The translations under genes were made by a program, and so were the position numbers. 52,875 nucleotides of DNA from JAJXUB01 sp047974805 (GTDB taxonomy: Bacteria; Actinomycetota; Actinomycetes; Actinomycetales; Dermatophilaceae): contig JBKECS010000042.1 in NCBI GenBank assembly GCA_047974805.1, positions 1-52,875 of the forward strand, given 5' to 3'. Shown piece by piece: positions 24,390-33,063 of the stretch. A model generated the notes under the pieces. It was not told the origin of the DNA and did no database searches. It worked only from the letters and a program-made list of their open reading frames with translations. How positions within the stretch are numbered: the first letter of the stretch is position 1; every line of letters begins with the position of its first letter.

Positions 24390-25424
24390 ATGGGTGCATC
24401 GGTTCGCCGGAGCGCTGTTGTTGGTTCGATGCTGGTTCTGGCGCTGGCGGGGTGCTCGAGCTCGACGGAAGGCTCTCCTTCCAGTAGTAGTGGTACGGGC
24501 GGATCTAGCGCCACTCCCGAGAAGGTCCAGGTCATGATGTTCCCTGGGCAGTCCTATCGGATCCCGGTCCTAGTGGCTGACCAAAAGGGCTATTTCAAGG
24601 ACGCCAATATTGAGATCTCCAGTGTTCCGCAGCCGAACAACATGCAGGGTGTTCAGGCGCTGATCTCGACGAAGTCCCAGGTCGGTATCATGTCGACGCC
24701 GACGGAGGTCCAGGCCGTGGTTGCCGGGTCGAAGGCGAAGATGTTCTGCGGGGGCATGAACGTCCTGCAGTCCACCCTCATCGCCAAGGCGGGGTCGAGT
24801 ATCCCCTCGACATTTGACGGTGCTTCCTGGGACGACGTCATCAAGGGTTTGAGCGGCAAGAAGATCGGAAGCCAGACTCCGGTTGGGTCCGGTTTGCAGA
24901 TCCTGCTGCAAAAGGCGCTGGAGGAGAGCGGCGCGACGAATTTGACGTTCGTCAACATTGGCGGGGGCAACGACCTGACGATGGCGGCGCTCAACAAGGG
25001 GACGGTCGATGTTGCCGTGTCGAACCCGCCCGGGACGCAGGCGTTGACGATCGACAACTCGGTCAAGCCGCTGGCCTACCCTGCTGAGCACTCCAAGACC
25101 TACGGTCTGTACGGCAGTGCCTTCACGGCGCCGACGGAGTGGCTGGAGAGCAAGCCGGAGACAGCCAAGGCGTTCTGCGACGCGATCGACAGGGCGTTGA
25201 CCTACAGCAAGGACCCGAAGAACGCTGCCGAGGTCGCGGGCATCTATGCCAAAGACTCCGGCCTGGATGTCAAGGTGGCGACCAAGGTCGTTACCGACAC
25301 GTTGGGCGACTTCAGCACGGAACTGCCCGAAGCCAAGCTCAAGGAGACCTTCGACGCTTATGTGACACTCGGCGTGGTTCCATCAAACCCGGGCTATGAC
25401 GCCATGGTCGCCCCAGCCAAGTGA
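24390..25424 (+). CDS. ABC substrate-binding lipoprotein, SsuA/TauA/nitrate type (copy 1)
   Basis: 344-aa periplasmic-type binding protein. The signal peptide ends in the lipobox LALAGC (Cys22 lipidated), followed by a Ser/Gly-rich linker. The body has VADQKGYFKDANIEIS and NNMQGVQALISTKSQVG, typical of NMT1/SsuA-family proteins that bind sulfonates, nitrate, pyrimidines or aromatic acids. ATG at 24390 follows AGGAGGTAGAA. It is a close paralog of the 29501-30529 product over the whole length. It begins an operon that continues with the ATPase, two dehydrogenases and the permease. Ligand unknown; an organic acid is suggested by context. Confidence 0.92.
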   Translation: MGASVRRSAVVGSMLVLALAGCSSSTEGSPSSSSGTGGSSATPEKVQVMMFPGQSYRIPVLVADQKGYFKDANIEISSVPQPNNMQGVQALISTKSQVGIMSTPTEVQAVVAGSKAKMFCGGMNVLQSTLIAKAGSSIPSTFDGASWDDVIKGLSGKKIGSQTPVGSGLQILLQKALEESGATNLTFVNIGGGNDLTMAALNKGTVDVAVSNPPGTQALTIDNSVKPLAYPAEHSKTYGLYGSAFTAPTEWLESKPETAKAFCDAIDRALTYSKDPKNAAEVAGIYAKDSGLDVKVATKVVTDTLGDFSTELPEAKLKETFDAYVTLGVVPSNPGYDAMVAPAK

Positions 25425-25468
25425 GTTCGTGACGATGCGTGTCAGCATGGAGCTCACGAGCCCATCCG

Positions 25469-25500
25469 GTGGAGGCAAGGCTATTCGCCCGTGCCTCCAC
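25469..25500 (+). terminator. Stem-loop between binding protein and ATPase genes
   Basis: GTGGAGGCA pairs perfectly with TGCCTCCAC (9 bp) around a 14-nt loop. Stem-loops after a binding-protein gene often protect its mRNA or reduce read-through so that binding protein exceeds ATPase. The second arm covers a potential GTG start (25491), which is one reason to place the ATPase start at 25515. Confidence 0.5.
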
Positions 25501-25514
25501 GGGAGGGCGGGACG

Positions 25515-26309
25515 GTGATTGCCTTCGAGGGGGTCCGCAAGGTGTTCGGTGGCCCTGATGGCGAACCCATCGAGGCGCTGCAACAGGTCGACCTGACCAT
25601 CGAGGCGGGGCAGTTCGTAGCCCTCGTCGGAGCCAGCGGGTGCGGCAAGACCACTTTGCTCAACATGATCGCCGCGCTGATCAAGCCATCGTCCGGGACG
25701 GTGCGGATAGACGGGGAATCCCCGAAGCTGCCCAACCTCAATATCGGCTATATGTATGCCCGGGATGCGCTGCTCCCCTGGCGGTCGTCAGTGGACAACG
25801 TTACGCTGCCCCTTGAGACCCGGGGTTGGTCGAAGGCGAAGCGGTATGACCGAGCCAGGGAAATGCTTAGCCTTGTCGGGCTGGGTGGTCGGGAACAGCA
25901 ATACCGCTCTCAACTGTCCCAAGGCATGCGGCAACGCGTTGCCCTGGCCCGGACCCTCGCTTCGGACCCGCCGATTCTGCTCATGGACGAGCCGTTCGCC
26001 GCGCTCGACGCCCGCACGAAATTGACCCTCCAGGCCGAGTTCCTGCGGATTTGGGAGCAACACCAAGGCAGTGACCAGCACAAGACGGTTGTCTTTGTCA
26101 CGCACGACCTCCAAGAGGCTGTGCTCCTGGCAGACCGGGTGATTGTCATGTTGCCCCACCCCGGCCGAGTGGCCAACGACCGCATCATCGATCTGCCGCG
26201 GCCACGAGCCGACGACCTTGGCGAGATTCAGTTCGCGGAGGATTTCCGGGCCATCGCCCACGACCTGTTTGAGCAGCTCGAGGGCGCGATTGACCGGCCG
26301 AAGCGATAG
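25515..26309 (+). CDS. ABC transporter ATPase, SsuB/TauB type
   Basis: 264-aa ATPase energising the importer. Walker A is GASGCGKTT, the Q-loop region contains YMYARDALLPWRS, the signature is LSQGMRQRVALARTLA, Walker B is ILLMDEPFAALD and the H-loop is FVTHDLQEA. GTG at 25515 has GGGAGGGCGGG in front; an in-frame GTG at 25491 would lie in the preceding stem-loop. It is followed ten bases later by the MDR gene. It would serve the permease at 28488 and both binding proteins, since no second ATPase of this type is present. Confidence 0.92.
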   Translation: MIAFEGVRKVFGGPDGEPIEALQQVDLTIEAGQFVALVGASGCGKTTLLNMIAALIKPSSGTVRIDGESPKLPNLNIGYMYARDALLPWRSSVDNVTLPLETRGWSKAKRYDRAREMLSLVGLGGREQQYRSQLSQGMRQRVALARTLASDPPILLMDEPFAALDARTKLTLQAEFLRIWEQHQGSDQHKTVVFVTHDLQEAVLLADRVIVMLPHPGRVANDRIIDLPRPRADDLGEIQFAEDFRAIAHDLFEQLEGAIDRPKR

Positions 26310-26319
26310 GCGAATTGAC

Positions 26320-27300
26320 ATGCGGGCTGCATTCCTCGCTGAACCCGGCCGGCTTTCCGTAGCGGAGGTCGACGAACCCACGGCGGCCGATCTGGAGCCG
26401 GGACAGGTGCTCGTCGAAGTTCTAGCTGGCGGGATCTGTGGCAGCGACATGCCCTTCTTTCGAGGATCGCCCAATCGGTGGGCTGGGAGTAGTTGGAGAG
26501 GACGCGGCGCTGCACCGGGACAGCCGGGATTTCCCATGCACGAGGTTGCAGGCCGTGCACTTGCCTCACGCACGGAGGACATCCCCGTCGGTAGCCATGT
26601 CGTCGGATGGGCGAATGAATTCAACGGGCTGGCTGACAAGGTCCGCACGGACGGGCACAGCCTGGCGCCTTACGAGAAGACCCTCGCGGCCCCGAATGCC
26701 GTCCTCGCTCAGCCCCTGGCTTGTGTGTTGTACGCCGTCGAACGCCTCGGGAACGTCGTTGGCCTTCGATGCGCCGTCATCGGGCTCGGCGCCATCGGCA
26801 TGCTGTTCGCTCACGTGCTGACAGCCAAGGGCGGCGACGTGGTCGGTGTCGATCGGGTCGACCGCTCGGCAGCGTTCGATCAACTCGATGTCGGACGATT
26901 TGTCCGGTCTGACAGCGAACCGTGGGCCGAACTGCTCAGCGATGCCGAGCGGCCGGAAGTAGTCGTCGAGGCAGTCGGTCATCAGGTGTCAACGTTGCGA
27001 GACGCCATTACTGCGGTGGCGCTGTCGGGACGGATCTTCTATTTCGGGGTTCCCGATGACGACGTTTACCCGATCAACATGGAGAGCATGGTCCGGAAGA
27101 ACCTCGCCCTTATGGCGGGGGGCACTTTGGATCGCCGACGGATGCTCAGCGAGGCGCTAGAATACCTTGAGCAGCACCCCGATCTCCACTCGCTCGTGAC
27201 CCATGTGGTTCCACTCGCGGAGGCCCAGCGGGCCTACGACCTTGTCAACGCGTCGGCGAACAGGCTGAAGGTTGTCGTCAGCATGTTATCCGGGGTGTGA
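26320..27300 (+). CDS. Zinc-type alcohol dehydrogenase (MDR family)
   Basis: 326-aa MDR protein. The catalytic zinc Cys is in GGICGSDMPFFRG and the His/Glu pair in PMHEVAGRA. The Rossmann motif is VIGLGAIGMLFAHVL. The structural zinc lobe with four Cys is missing, and the segment FRGSPNRWAGSSWRGRGAA between the Cys and the HE motif is unusual. It likely oxidises an alcohol or reduces an aldehyde/ketone. ATG at 26320 lies ten bases after the ATPase stop with a weak AGGCG; the frame from 26143 is overlap with the ATPase. Its stop is one base before the next start, so it is tightly coupled to the 2-hydroxyacid oxidase. Confidence 0.86.
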   Translation: MRAAFLAEPGRLSVAEVDEPTAADLEPGQVLVEVLAGGICGSDMPFFRGSPNRWAGSSWRGRGAAPGQPGFPMHEVAGRALASRTEDIPVGSHVVGWANEFNGLADKVRTDGHSLAPYEKTLAAPNAVLAQPLACVLYAVERLGNVVGLRCAVIGLGAIGMLFAHVLTAKGGDVVGVDRVDRSAAFDQLDVGRFVRSDSEPWAELLSDAERPEVVVEAVGHQVSTLRDAITAVALSGRIFYFGVPDDDVYPINMESMVRKNLALMAGGTLDRRRMLSEALEYLEQHPDLHSLVTHVVPLAEAQRAYDLVNASANRLKVVVSMLSGV

Positions 27301-27301
27301 C

Positions 27302-28501
27302 ATGGACTTCACCTTCCGCCTGCGTGGGAGCACGGCTCCGTTGTCCTTGGCCGACTGGCAGCGTCGAGCGCGTCGTCGCGTTCCTCGAATGGTCTGGGCA
27401 TACGTCGAGGGTGGCGCCGATGAGGAACGGACATTGCGGGCCAATCGGTCCGCCTTTGAGCAGTGGCGGTTGGTGCCCCGCATCCTTACCGGGACCGGTT
27501 CGGCGGACTTGTCCACTGTGGTCGCCGGCCAGCAGCTTGACATGCCGGTCTTGATCGCCCCGACTGGGCTCAACGGAGCGGCCCATTGGCAGGGCGACTT
27601 GGCGGCGGCACGGGCCGCTCGGACCGTCGGTACGAGGCTGGTCGTCTCATCGGCTGCGTCCTACACCCTCGAAGAGGTCGCCGGGGAGGCTGGAAATGGG
27701 CATTGGTTCCAGTTGTATCCGTGGCGGAACCGCGCGCTCATCGGATCGCTGGTGGATCGTGCCCGAGATGCCGGGTATGCGGTGCTGGTCGTCACGGTGG
27801 ACGTGCCGGTGTACGGCAACCGCCTCCGTGAGCGGAGGGTCGGCATGTCTGTGCCGCCGGAACTGACGCCGGCGAGGATTTTGGATGCGGCGCGTCACCC
27901 GGCCTGGGTCACGGGGTACCTTCGCCATCACCGGACGACGTTGGCGAACCTCGAAGTCCCCGGGACGCAGGGGCTGGACTCCTTCGAGATCCAGACGGAC
28001 AACCTCGGTGGGAACATCGACTGGGACGATCTGGCCTGGTTGCGCTCCCGCTGGGACGGCCCCATGTTGGTCAAGGGGGTGTTGCACCCCAACGATGCCG
28101 CGCGCGTCGTGGAGATGGGCGCCGACGGCGTCGTGGTGTCGAACCATGGTGGGCGTCAGTTGGATGCAGCTGTGGCGTCCGTGGATGCCCTTCCGGCCAT
28201 CGTGGAACGCATCGGCGACCGTGCCGACGTTTTGGTCGACGGGGGCTTCCGAAGCGCTGCCGACATCGCCACCGCCCTTGCGCTGGGGGCTAGAGCAGTG
28301 CTCATCGGGCGGCCCGTCGTCTATGGGCTTGCTGCCGGTGGAACCAACGGGGCCACCGAGGTGATGCGCGCACTTCGCGCCGACTTGGAACGGACGCTTG
28401 TGCTCATGGGAGCGTCCACCGCTGGTGAGCTCACGGCGGACCATCTATATCGAGTGGGCACCCAGACATCCGACAGGAGGACACACCATGTCGCTAAGTG
28501 A
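27302..28501 (+). CDS. FMN-dependent 2-hydroxyacid oxidase/dehydrogenase
   Basis: 399-aa TIM-barrel flavoprotein of the lactate dehydrogenase/glycolate oxidase/mandelate dehydrogenase family, oxidising an (S)-2-hydroxyacid to the 2-oxoacid. The motif SNHGGRQLD carries the catalytic His and Arg, WDGPMLVKGV the FMN Lys, and VDGGFRSAADIATALALGA and GRPVVYGLAAGG the phosphate-binding part. N-terminal YVEGGADEERTLRAN is typical. ATG at 27302 comes one base after the previous stop. The gene sits inside an ABC importer operon. With the ThDP enzyme at 41637 it could shorten an acid by one carbon, or act on a 2-hydroxyacid nutrient. Confidence 0.92.
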   Translation: MDFTFRLRGSTAPLSLADWQRRARRRVPRMVWAYVEGGADEERTLRANRSAFEQWRLVPRILTGTGSADLSTVVAGQQLDMPVLIAPTGLNGAAHWQGDLAAARAARTVGTRLVVSSAASYTLEEVAGEAGNGHWFQLYPWRNRALIGSLVDRARDAGYAVLVVTVDVPVYGNRLRERRVGMSVPPELTPARILDAARHPAWVTGYLRHHRTTLANLEVPGTQGLDSFEIQTDNLGGNIDWDDLAWLRSRWDGPMLVKGVLHPNDAARVVEMGADGVVVSNHGGRQLDAAVASVDALPAIVERIGDRADVLVDGGFRSAADIATALALGARAVLIGRPVVYGLAAGGTNGATEVMRALRADLERTLVLMGASTAGELTADHLYRVGTQTSDRRTHHVAK

Positions 28502-29330
28502 CACGCAGGAAGTGGTGCAGGTCGACACCGAGGACGGCACGCCGGCTCGCGGGCGGCTTGCGGAATCACGAGTTGTCATCTATGGATCTCGGATCGCACT
28601 CTTTGTGGCGTTCATGGCGCTGTGGCAACTCGCCGCGGTGAAGGGATGGGTGGATCCCAAGACCGTTGGAAAGCCGAGCGAGGTGTGGAGTTCGCTGTTG
28701 GAGTACGTCAAGTCGGATCGGGCCCGGGCGTCGTGGCCATCGACCGGCATCGCCGTTCTGCTGAGCTTCGTGATCGGCTCGGCGACCGGGATCATCGCCG
28801 GGCTGGTGCTTGGACTCAACCCGCTCCTCGACGAGATCGTCGGGTTCTTCCTCACTCCGATTAACAGCGTTCCCCGGATTGCCTTGGCCCCGCTCTTCAT
28901 TGCATGGTTCGGACTCACAATGTCGGCCAAGGTGTTCCTCGCCGTGACGATTGTCTTCTTCATCCTGGCGGAGAACGCACGCACGGCGATGCGTAGCGTC
29001 GACCCCGATCTCATGGTCATGGCTCGCATCGTCGGCCTGCGACGGGTGTCCTTGCTCTGGAAAGTGGTGCTGCCGAGCACCGTGCCCTCGCTGTTTGCCG
29101 GGCTTCGCCTGGCCTTCACCTACTCGCTGCTCGGGGTCATCGCCTCCGAGATGATCGCTGCGACCGATGGTGTGGGTCAGGACCTGGTCTTCTTCGGGTC
29201 TTCCTTCCAAATCAATACGGTGTTCGCCATCTTGCTGCTGCTGTTGTGTGTGGGGATGATCGCAACGCTGATCTTCAGCTGGACTGAGAGCCGGCTGCTC
29301 AACTGGCAGACGACTCAAGATCGCGACTGA
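28488..29330 (+). CDS. ABC transporter permease, SsuC/TauC type
   Basis: 280-aa inner-membrane protein with about six hydrophobic segments (for example ALFVAFMALWQLAAV, GIAVLLSFVIGSATGIIAGL and VFAILLLLLCVGMIATLI). The EAA-loop region is DLMVMARIVGLRRVSLLWKVVLPSTVP, the ATPase contact. ATG at 28488 follows ACAGGAGG and overlaps the oxidase gene by 14 bases; the frame from 28398 is not needed. It is the only SsuC-type permease in the window. A strong stem-loop follows at 29345. Confidence 0.93.
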   Translation: MSLSDTQEVVQVDTEDGTPARGRLAESRVVIYGSRIALFVAFMALWQLAAVKGWVDPKTVGKPSEVWSSLLEYVKSDRARASWPSTGIAVLLSFVIGSATGIIAGLVLGLNPLLDEIVGFFLTPINSVPRIALAPLFIAWFGLTMSAKVFLAVTIVFFILAENARTAMRSVDPDLMVMARIVGLRRVSLLWKVVLPSTVPSLFAGLRLAFTYSLLGVIASEMIAATDGVGQDLVFFGSSFQINTVFAILLLLLCVGMIATLIFSWTESRLLNWQTTQDRD

Positions 29331-29344
29331 CCTACGACGATGGT

Positions 29345-29378
29345 CGACGAGGGCACGGTGATGACCGTGCCCTCGTCG
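29345..29378 (+). terminator. Strong stem-loop terminator
   Basis: A perfect 15-bp stem (arm CGACGAGGGCACGGT) with a GATG tetraloop, followed by TTTGT. It lies 14 bases after the permease stop and before the promoter of the second binding-protein operon, so it should insulate the two units. Confidence 0.85.
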
Positions 29379-29427
29379 TTTGTGCGATCGGACGGCGGCA
29401 ACGCGGGCGAGCAAACAAAGTATTACC

Positions 29428-29450
29428 AGTCTGCCGTATAACGTGAGATA
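29428..29450 (+). promoter_or_regulatory. Cluster operator, site 9
   Basis: Left half AGTCTGCCG, spacer tataa, right half CGTGAGATA. TTACCA at 29423-29428 and AGATAG about 17 nt later could be the promoter, with the palindrome between. It is 50 nt before the lipoprotein start at 29501, matching the geometry of site 8 (49 nt), which suggests that promoter and gene were duplicated together. Confidence 0.72.
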
Positions 29451-29500
29451 GTAGGTATACTCACGACGGTGACGCTACTGGGTGTCTATGGGAGGCAGAG

Positions 29501-30529
29501 ATGGGTGCTTCGGTTCGACACAGCGCGGTGGGTTGTGGGTCGATGGTCGTCTTGGCGTTGGCGGGGTGCTCGAGCTCATCCGATGATGCTCCAGCGGCAA
29601 GTGGCGCCGGCGGAGCGCCCGAGAAGGTCCAAATCATGATGTTCCCTGCGGCGGCATACCGGATCCCGGTTTTGGTGGCCGATGAGAAGGGATACTTCAA
29701 GGACGCCAATATCGAGCTTTCGAAAGTTCCACAGCCGAACAACATGCAAGGCGTTCAGGCGCTGATCTCGACGAAGTCTCAGGTGGGCATGATGTCCATG
29801 CCCACCGTCATCCAAGCGGTCTTGGCTGGATCGGAGGCGAAGATCTTCTGTGGCGGGCTGGACGTTCTCCAGACGACACTCATTGCCAAGCCCGGCTCGA
29901 CCCTGCCCTCGACATATGACGGTGCCTCCTGGGATGAGGTGGTCAAGTCTTTCGATGGGAAGAAGATCGGGAGTCAGACACCCATCGGCTCCGGTTTCCA
30001 GATCCTGCTGCAGAAGGCCCTGGAAGAGGCCGGGGCCACCAACATGACCTTCGTCAACATCGGCGGAGCAAATGATCTGGCGCTCGCGGCACTCAACAAA
30101 GGGACCGTGGACGTTGCGCTCTCGAGTCCTCCCGGCACCCAGTCGCTCATCGTGGATAAGTCGGTCAAGCGTCTGGCCTATCCGGCCGAGCACTCGAAGA
30201 CCTACGGGCTGTACGGCAGCGCTTACACGGCGCCCACCGAGTGGTTGACGAGCAAGCCGGGAACCGCCAAGGGCTTTTGTGACGCTATTGACAAGTCACT
30301 GGCCTACATTAACGACCCCAAGAACACCGACGAGGTGGCGGCGATATACGTCAAGGACTCCGGCGTGAGCAAAGACGTCGCGACTCTCGTCGTGAAGGAC
30401 ACGTTTGGCGACGACTACAGCACGGATTTGCCGGAAGAGCGGCTGCAGGAAACCTTCGACACCCTGGTCAAGCTCGGTGTCGTTCCCTCAAACCCCGGCT
30501 ACGACGCCATGGTGGCCCCAGTCCAGTGA
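29501..30529 (+). CDS. ABC substrate-binding lipoprotein, SsuA/TauA/nitrate type (copy 2)
   Basis: 342-aa lipoprotein with lipobox LALAGC and a Ser/Ala/Gly linker, paralogous to the 24390-25424 product. Blocks such as PQPNNMQGVQALISTKSQVG, KKIGSQTP, AYPAEHSKTYGLYGSA and GVVPSNPGYDAMVAP are identical or nearly so. Differences concentrate in pocket-adjacent stretches (MSMPTVIQAV against MSTPTEVQAV, FPAAAYRIP against FPGQSYRIP), so the two may prefer different ligands while sharing one permease and ATPase. ATG at 29501 follows GGGAGGCAGAG. It opens an operon of enzymes rather than transporter parts. Confidence 0.92.
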   Translation: MGASVRHSAVGCGSMVVLALAGCSSSSDDAPAASGAGGAPEKVQIMMFPAAAYRIPVLVADEKGYFKDANIELSKVPQPNNMQGVQALISTKSQVGMMSMPTVIQAVLAGSEAKIFCGGLDVLQTTLIAKPGSTLPSTYDGASWDEVVKSFDGKKIGSQTPIGSGFQILLQKALEEAGATNMTFVNIGGANDLALAALNKGTVDVALSSPPGTQSLIVDKSVKRLAYPAEHSKTYGLYGSAYTAPTEWLTSKPGTAKGFCDAIDKSLAYINDPKNTDEVAAIYVKDSGVSKDVATLVVKDTFGDDYSTDLPEERLQETFDTLVKLGVVPSNPGYDAMVAPVQ

Positions 30530-30599
30530 ACCGTCCACCCAGCCGGACCGGGCGAAGGAACGGTGCGGTTGTCGGCCCTGAATCAGGAGTGGTCAATCG

Positions 30600-31379
30600 A
30601 TGTCCGAACTGTCGTTGACCCCGGGTCGGCTACGCGGCCAGACGGCGGTGATCACTGGTGCCGCCTCGGGTCTGGGTGCCGCCACTGCTCGCCGGTTTGT
30701 TGCCGAGGGCGCTCGCGTCGTGGCGGTGGACCGCAGCGGCGAGGCCCTGTCCAACCTGGTCACGGAGCTGGGCGAAGCGGTCCATCCCCTATGTGCCGAC
30801 GTCTCCTCGGAGGGGGAGATGGAGGCAATGGCCGGTGAGGCGCTCAAGATCCTTGGAGACGTCGATGTAGTCTTCGCCAACGCCGGGATCGAGGGGGTAG
30901 GCCGCGCCGATAGCTGCCCCGTCGACCAGTGGGCCACGGTCCTTGCGGTCAATCTCACAGGGGTCTTCTTGACCAGCCGGTTCTTGCTGCCAGCAATGAT
31001 CGCACGGGGCTCCGGAAGCATCGTCAACACGGCGAGTGTGGCTGCCTTGGTCGGCGTTCCGAACATCCTGCCGTATACCGCCGCCAAGGGTGGTGTCGCG
31101 GCGATGACCCGCCAAATGGCGGTCGATCTATCGCCTCAAGGGATTCGCGTCAACGCGATCTGTCCCGGAACCGTGATGACCCCCCTGGTGACCCGAAATT
31201 GGGAGGCCAAGGGGCTGACTCCCAAGGAGGCCCTCGCCGGGTCCCTTGGGAACTATCCACTGAGGCGAACGGGTGAGCCGGCGGACATCGCCGCCCTTGT
31301 CGCCTTCCTCAGCTGCAGCGACTCGGGCTGGATCACCGGGGCTGTTATCCCAATCGACGGCGGGTACACCGCCCGGTAA
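30600..31379 (+). CDS. SDR family oxidoreductase
   Basis: 259-aa classical SDR: TGAASGLG cofactor motif, VDRSGE after the second strand, NAGIEGVG, catalytic Ser in NTASVAALVG, YTAAK, and a C-terminal IDGGYTAR. The Asp after the second strand (VAVDRS) favours NAD over NADP. ATG at 30600 has AGGAG 9 nt upstream. It lies between the second binding protein and a FAD dehydrogenase, and may oxidise a ring hydroxyl to the ketone that the flavoprotein then desaturates. Substrate not determined. Confidence 0.9.
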   Translation: MSELSLTPGRLRGQTAVITGAASGLGAATARRFVAEGARVVAVDRSGEALSNLVTELGEAVHPLCADVSSEGEMEAMAGEALKILGDVDVVFANAGIEGVGRADSCPVDQWATVLAVNLTGVFLTSRFLLPAMIARGSGSIVNTASVAALVGVPNILPYTAAKGGVAAMTRQMAVDLSPQGIRVNAICPGTVMTPLVTRNWEAKGLTPKEALAGSLGNYPLRRTGEPADIAALVAFLSCSDSGWITGAVIPIDGGYTAR

Positions 31380-31391
31380 GGAGCCTTCATT

Positions 31392-33041
31392 ATGGCCGCA
31401 ACACAAGACCCCACATGGGGCAGTGAGTGGAATGAGGTCGTCGACGTCATCGTCGTCGGGTGTGGCGCCGCCGGCGCATCGGCCGCAGTGACGGCCGTTG
31501 CCGGTGGCGCAAGCGTCGCCATTCTCGAGAAGGCGCCCTACCCCGGGGGGACCACGGCCCGTTCGGGGGGGATGATGTGGATCCCGAACAACCCGTTGCT
31601 TCAGGCGTCGGGTGTGAAGGACGAGCGCGATGCCGCGCTGCTTTACATGTGTCGCACGGCCTACCCCGCGCTGTTTCGCCAGGACCACCCCACTCTCGGG
31701 CTCCCTCAGGACCGCTACGACGTGATCGCCTCCTTCTACGACCGGGGCAGCGAAGCCGTCGAGCACCATCAGGCACTGGGCTGCCTTCCGCTGCAGCCGG
31801 TCAACTACCCGGCCTACTTCTCCCACTTGGACCTTGACAAGGTCAGGGTGGGTAGGTCGATCGAGCCGGTGCTCCCGGACGACTATGTCCCGACCCGTGA
31901 CAAGACTGGTGGGGACCTGCTCGTGGAGCGACTGGTGGAGTGGGCGGTCGAGAACGGTGCTCAGCTGAAGACCGATCACGAGGTGGTGGACCTGCTGCGC
32001 AACGACGACGGTGAGGTCGTCGGGGTGCTGGCGCACGCCGGAAAGCAGACCGTGCTCATCGGTGCGCGACGTGGCGTCATCTTCGCCTCCGGAGGGTTCC
32101 TGCATAACGAGCGGATGGCCCTCGATTACCTCCGTGGCCCGGTGTTCGGTGGAGCAGCCGCGTCCACCGCGACTGGAGACTTCGTACGGATCGGGACCAA
32201 GGCCGGGGCCCAGCTGGGGAACATGGCGCATGCCTGGTGGGCACAGGATGTGCTGCAGATGGTCGCCGCGCACCGGGTCACCAGCTTCGATGTGTATTCC
32301 CCCTTCGGTGACAGCATGATTCAGGTGAACCGTCACGGTGTTCGTGTTGTGGACGAAAAGGCGCCCTACAACGAACGCACCCCGGTCCATTTTCAATGGG
32401 ACTTCGCTCGCGCCGAGTTCCCCAATCTCTTGATGTTCATGATCTTCGATGAGGCCGTCATCGAGAATCCTCATCGGGACCTGTTCCGGTGGCCGGTACC
32501 GGTGCGCAAGGATCGTGGCAAGGAATATCTCATCGTCGGTGAAGATCTTGACGAGTTGGCCCGGAACATCGATGCCGAGTTGACTCGGTTCGCCGAGACC
32601 ACGGGTGGTGTCCACCTGGCCGAGGACTTCCTGCCGAACCTTCGTGCCACCATTGAGCGGTTCAACACGATGGCAGCGACGGGGGTCGATGAGGATTTCG
32701 GCCGAGGCGGCACGCCCATCGAGCAGCGTTGGGCGGCTCCGGCTCGCAAAGGGGCGGCGTCCGCGTCGATGTTCCCCATCTCCGGGACGGGACCGTACTA
32801 CTGCGTCATCCTGACACCCGGTGCACTGGACACTAAGGGTGGCCCGGTCACCGACGGCAGCGCGCGGGTGTTGTCCGTGGATGGAGAGCCCATCCCCGGT
32901 CTGTACGGTGCAGGCAACTGCATCGCTGCACCCGCCGGCCAGACCTACTGGGGGCCCGGCGGAACTGTTGGCCCGGCTCTGGTCTTCGGGTACATCGCGG
33001 CCAAGGACGCCATCGCGGTCACGGACCGCGTGCCGAGTTGA
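31392..33041 (+). CDS. FAD-binding dehydrogenase (KstD/fumarate-reductase type)
   Basis: 549-aa flavoprotein of the FAD_binding_2 family, in the size range of 3-ketosteroid 1-dehydrogenases. The N-terminus VDVIVVGCGAAGASAAVTA is the FAD dinucleotide motif, followed by EKAPYPGGTTARSGGMMW. RRGVIFASGGF and the C-terminal GLYGAGNCIAAPAGQTYWGPGGT complete the FAD site and the active-site Gly-rich loop. A ring dehydrogenation next to a ketone is the likely reaction. ATG at 31392 follows AAGGAG. It is longer than and only distantly similar to the 14965-16383 product. Confidence 0.88.
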   Translation: MAATQDPTWGSEWNEVVDVIVVGCGAAGASAAVTAVAGGASVAILEKAPYPGGTTARSGGMMWIPNNPLLQASGVKDERDAALLYMCRTAYPALFRQDHPTLGLPQDRYDVIASFYDRGSEAVEHHQALGCLPLQPVNYPAYFSHLDLDKVRVGRSIEPVLPDDYVPTRDKTGGDLLVERLVEWAVENGAQLKTDHEVVDLLRNDDGEVVGVLAHAGKQTVLIGARRGVIFASGGFLHNERMALDYLRGPVFGGAAASTATGDFVRIGTKAGAQLGNMAHAWWAQDVLQMVAAHRVTSFDVYSPFGDSMIQVNRHGVRVVDEKAPYNERTPVHFQWDFARAEFPNLLMFMIFDEAVIENPHRDLFRWPVPVRKDRGKEYLIVGEDLDELARNIDAELTRFAETTGGVHLAEDFLPNLRATIERFNTMAATGVDEDFGRGGTPIEQRWAAPARKGAASASMFPISGTGPYYCVILTPGALDTKGGPVTDGSARVLSVDGEPIPGLYGAGNCIAAPAGQTYWGPGGTVGPALVFGYIAAKDAIAVTDRVPS

Positions 33042-33063
33042 CCGTGAAGTCCGGTGTGCCGGC

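Noticed and set aside
24390..30529. Taurine or alkanesulfonate importer
   Set aside because: The family also imports nitrate, pyrimidines and aromatic acids. No desulfonating monooxygenase is present and the TauD-like gene is only a fragment of a broad family.
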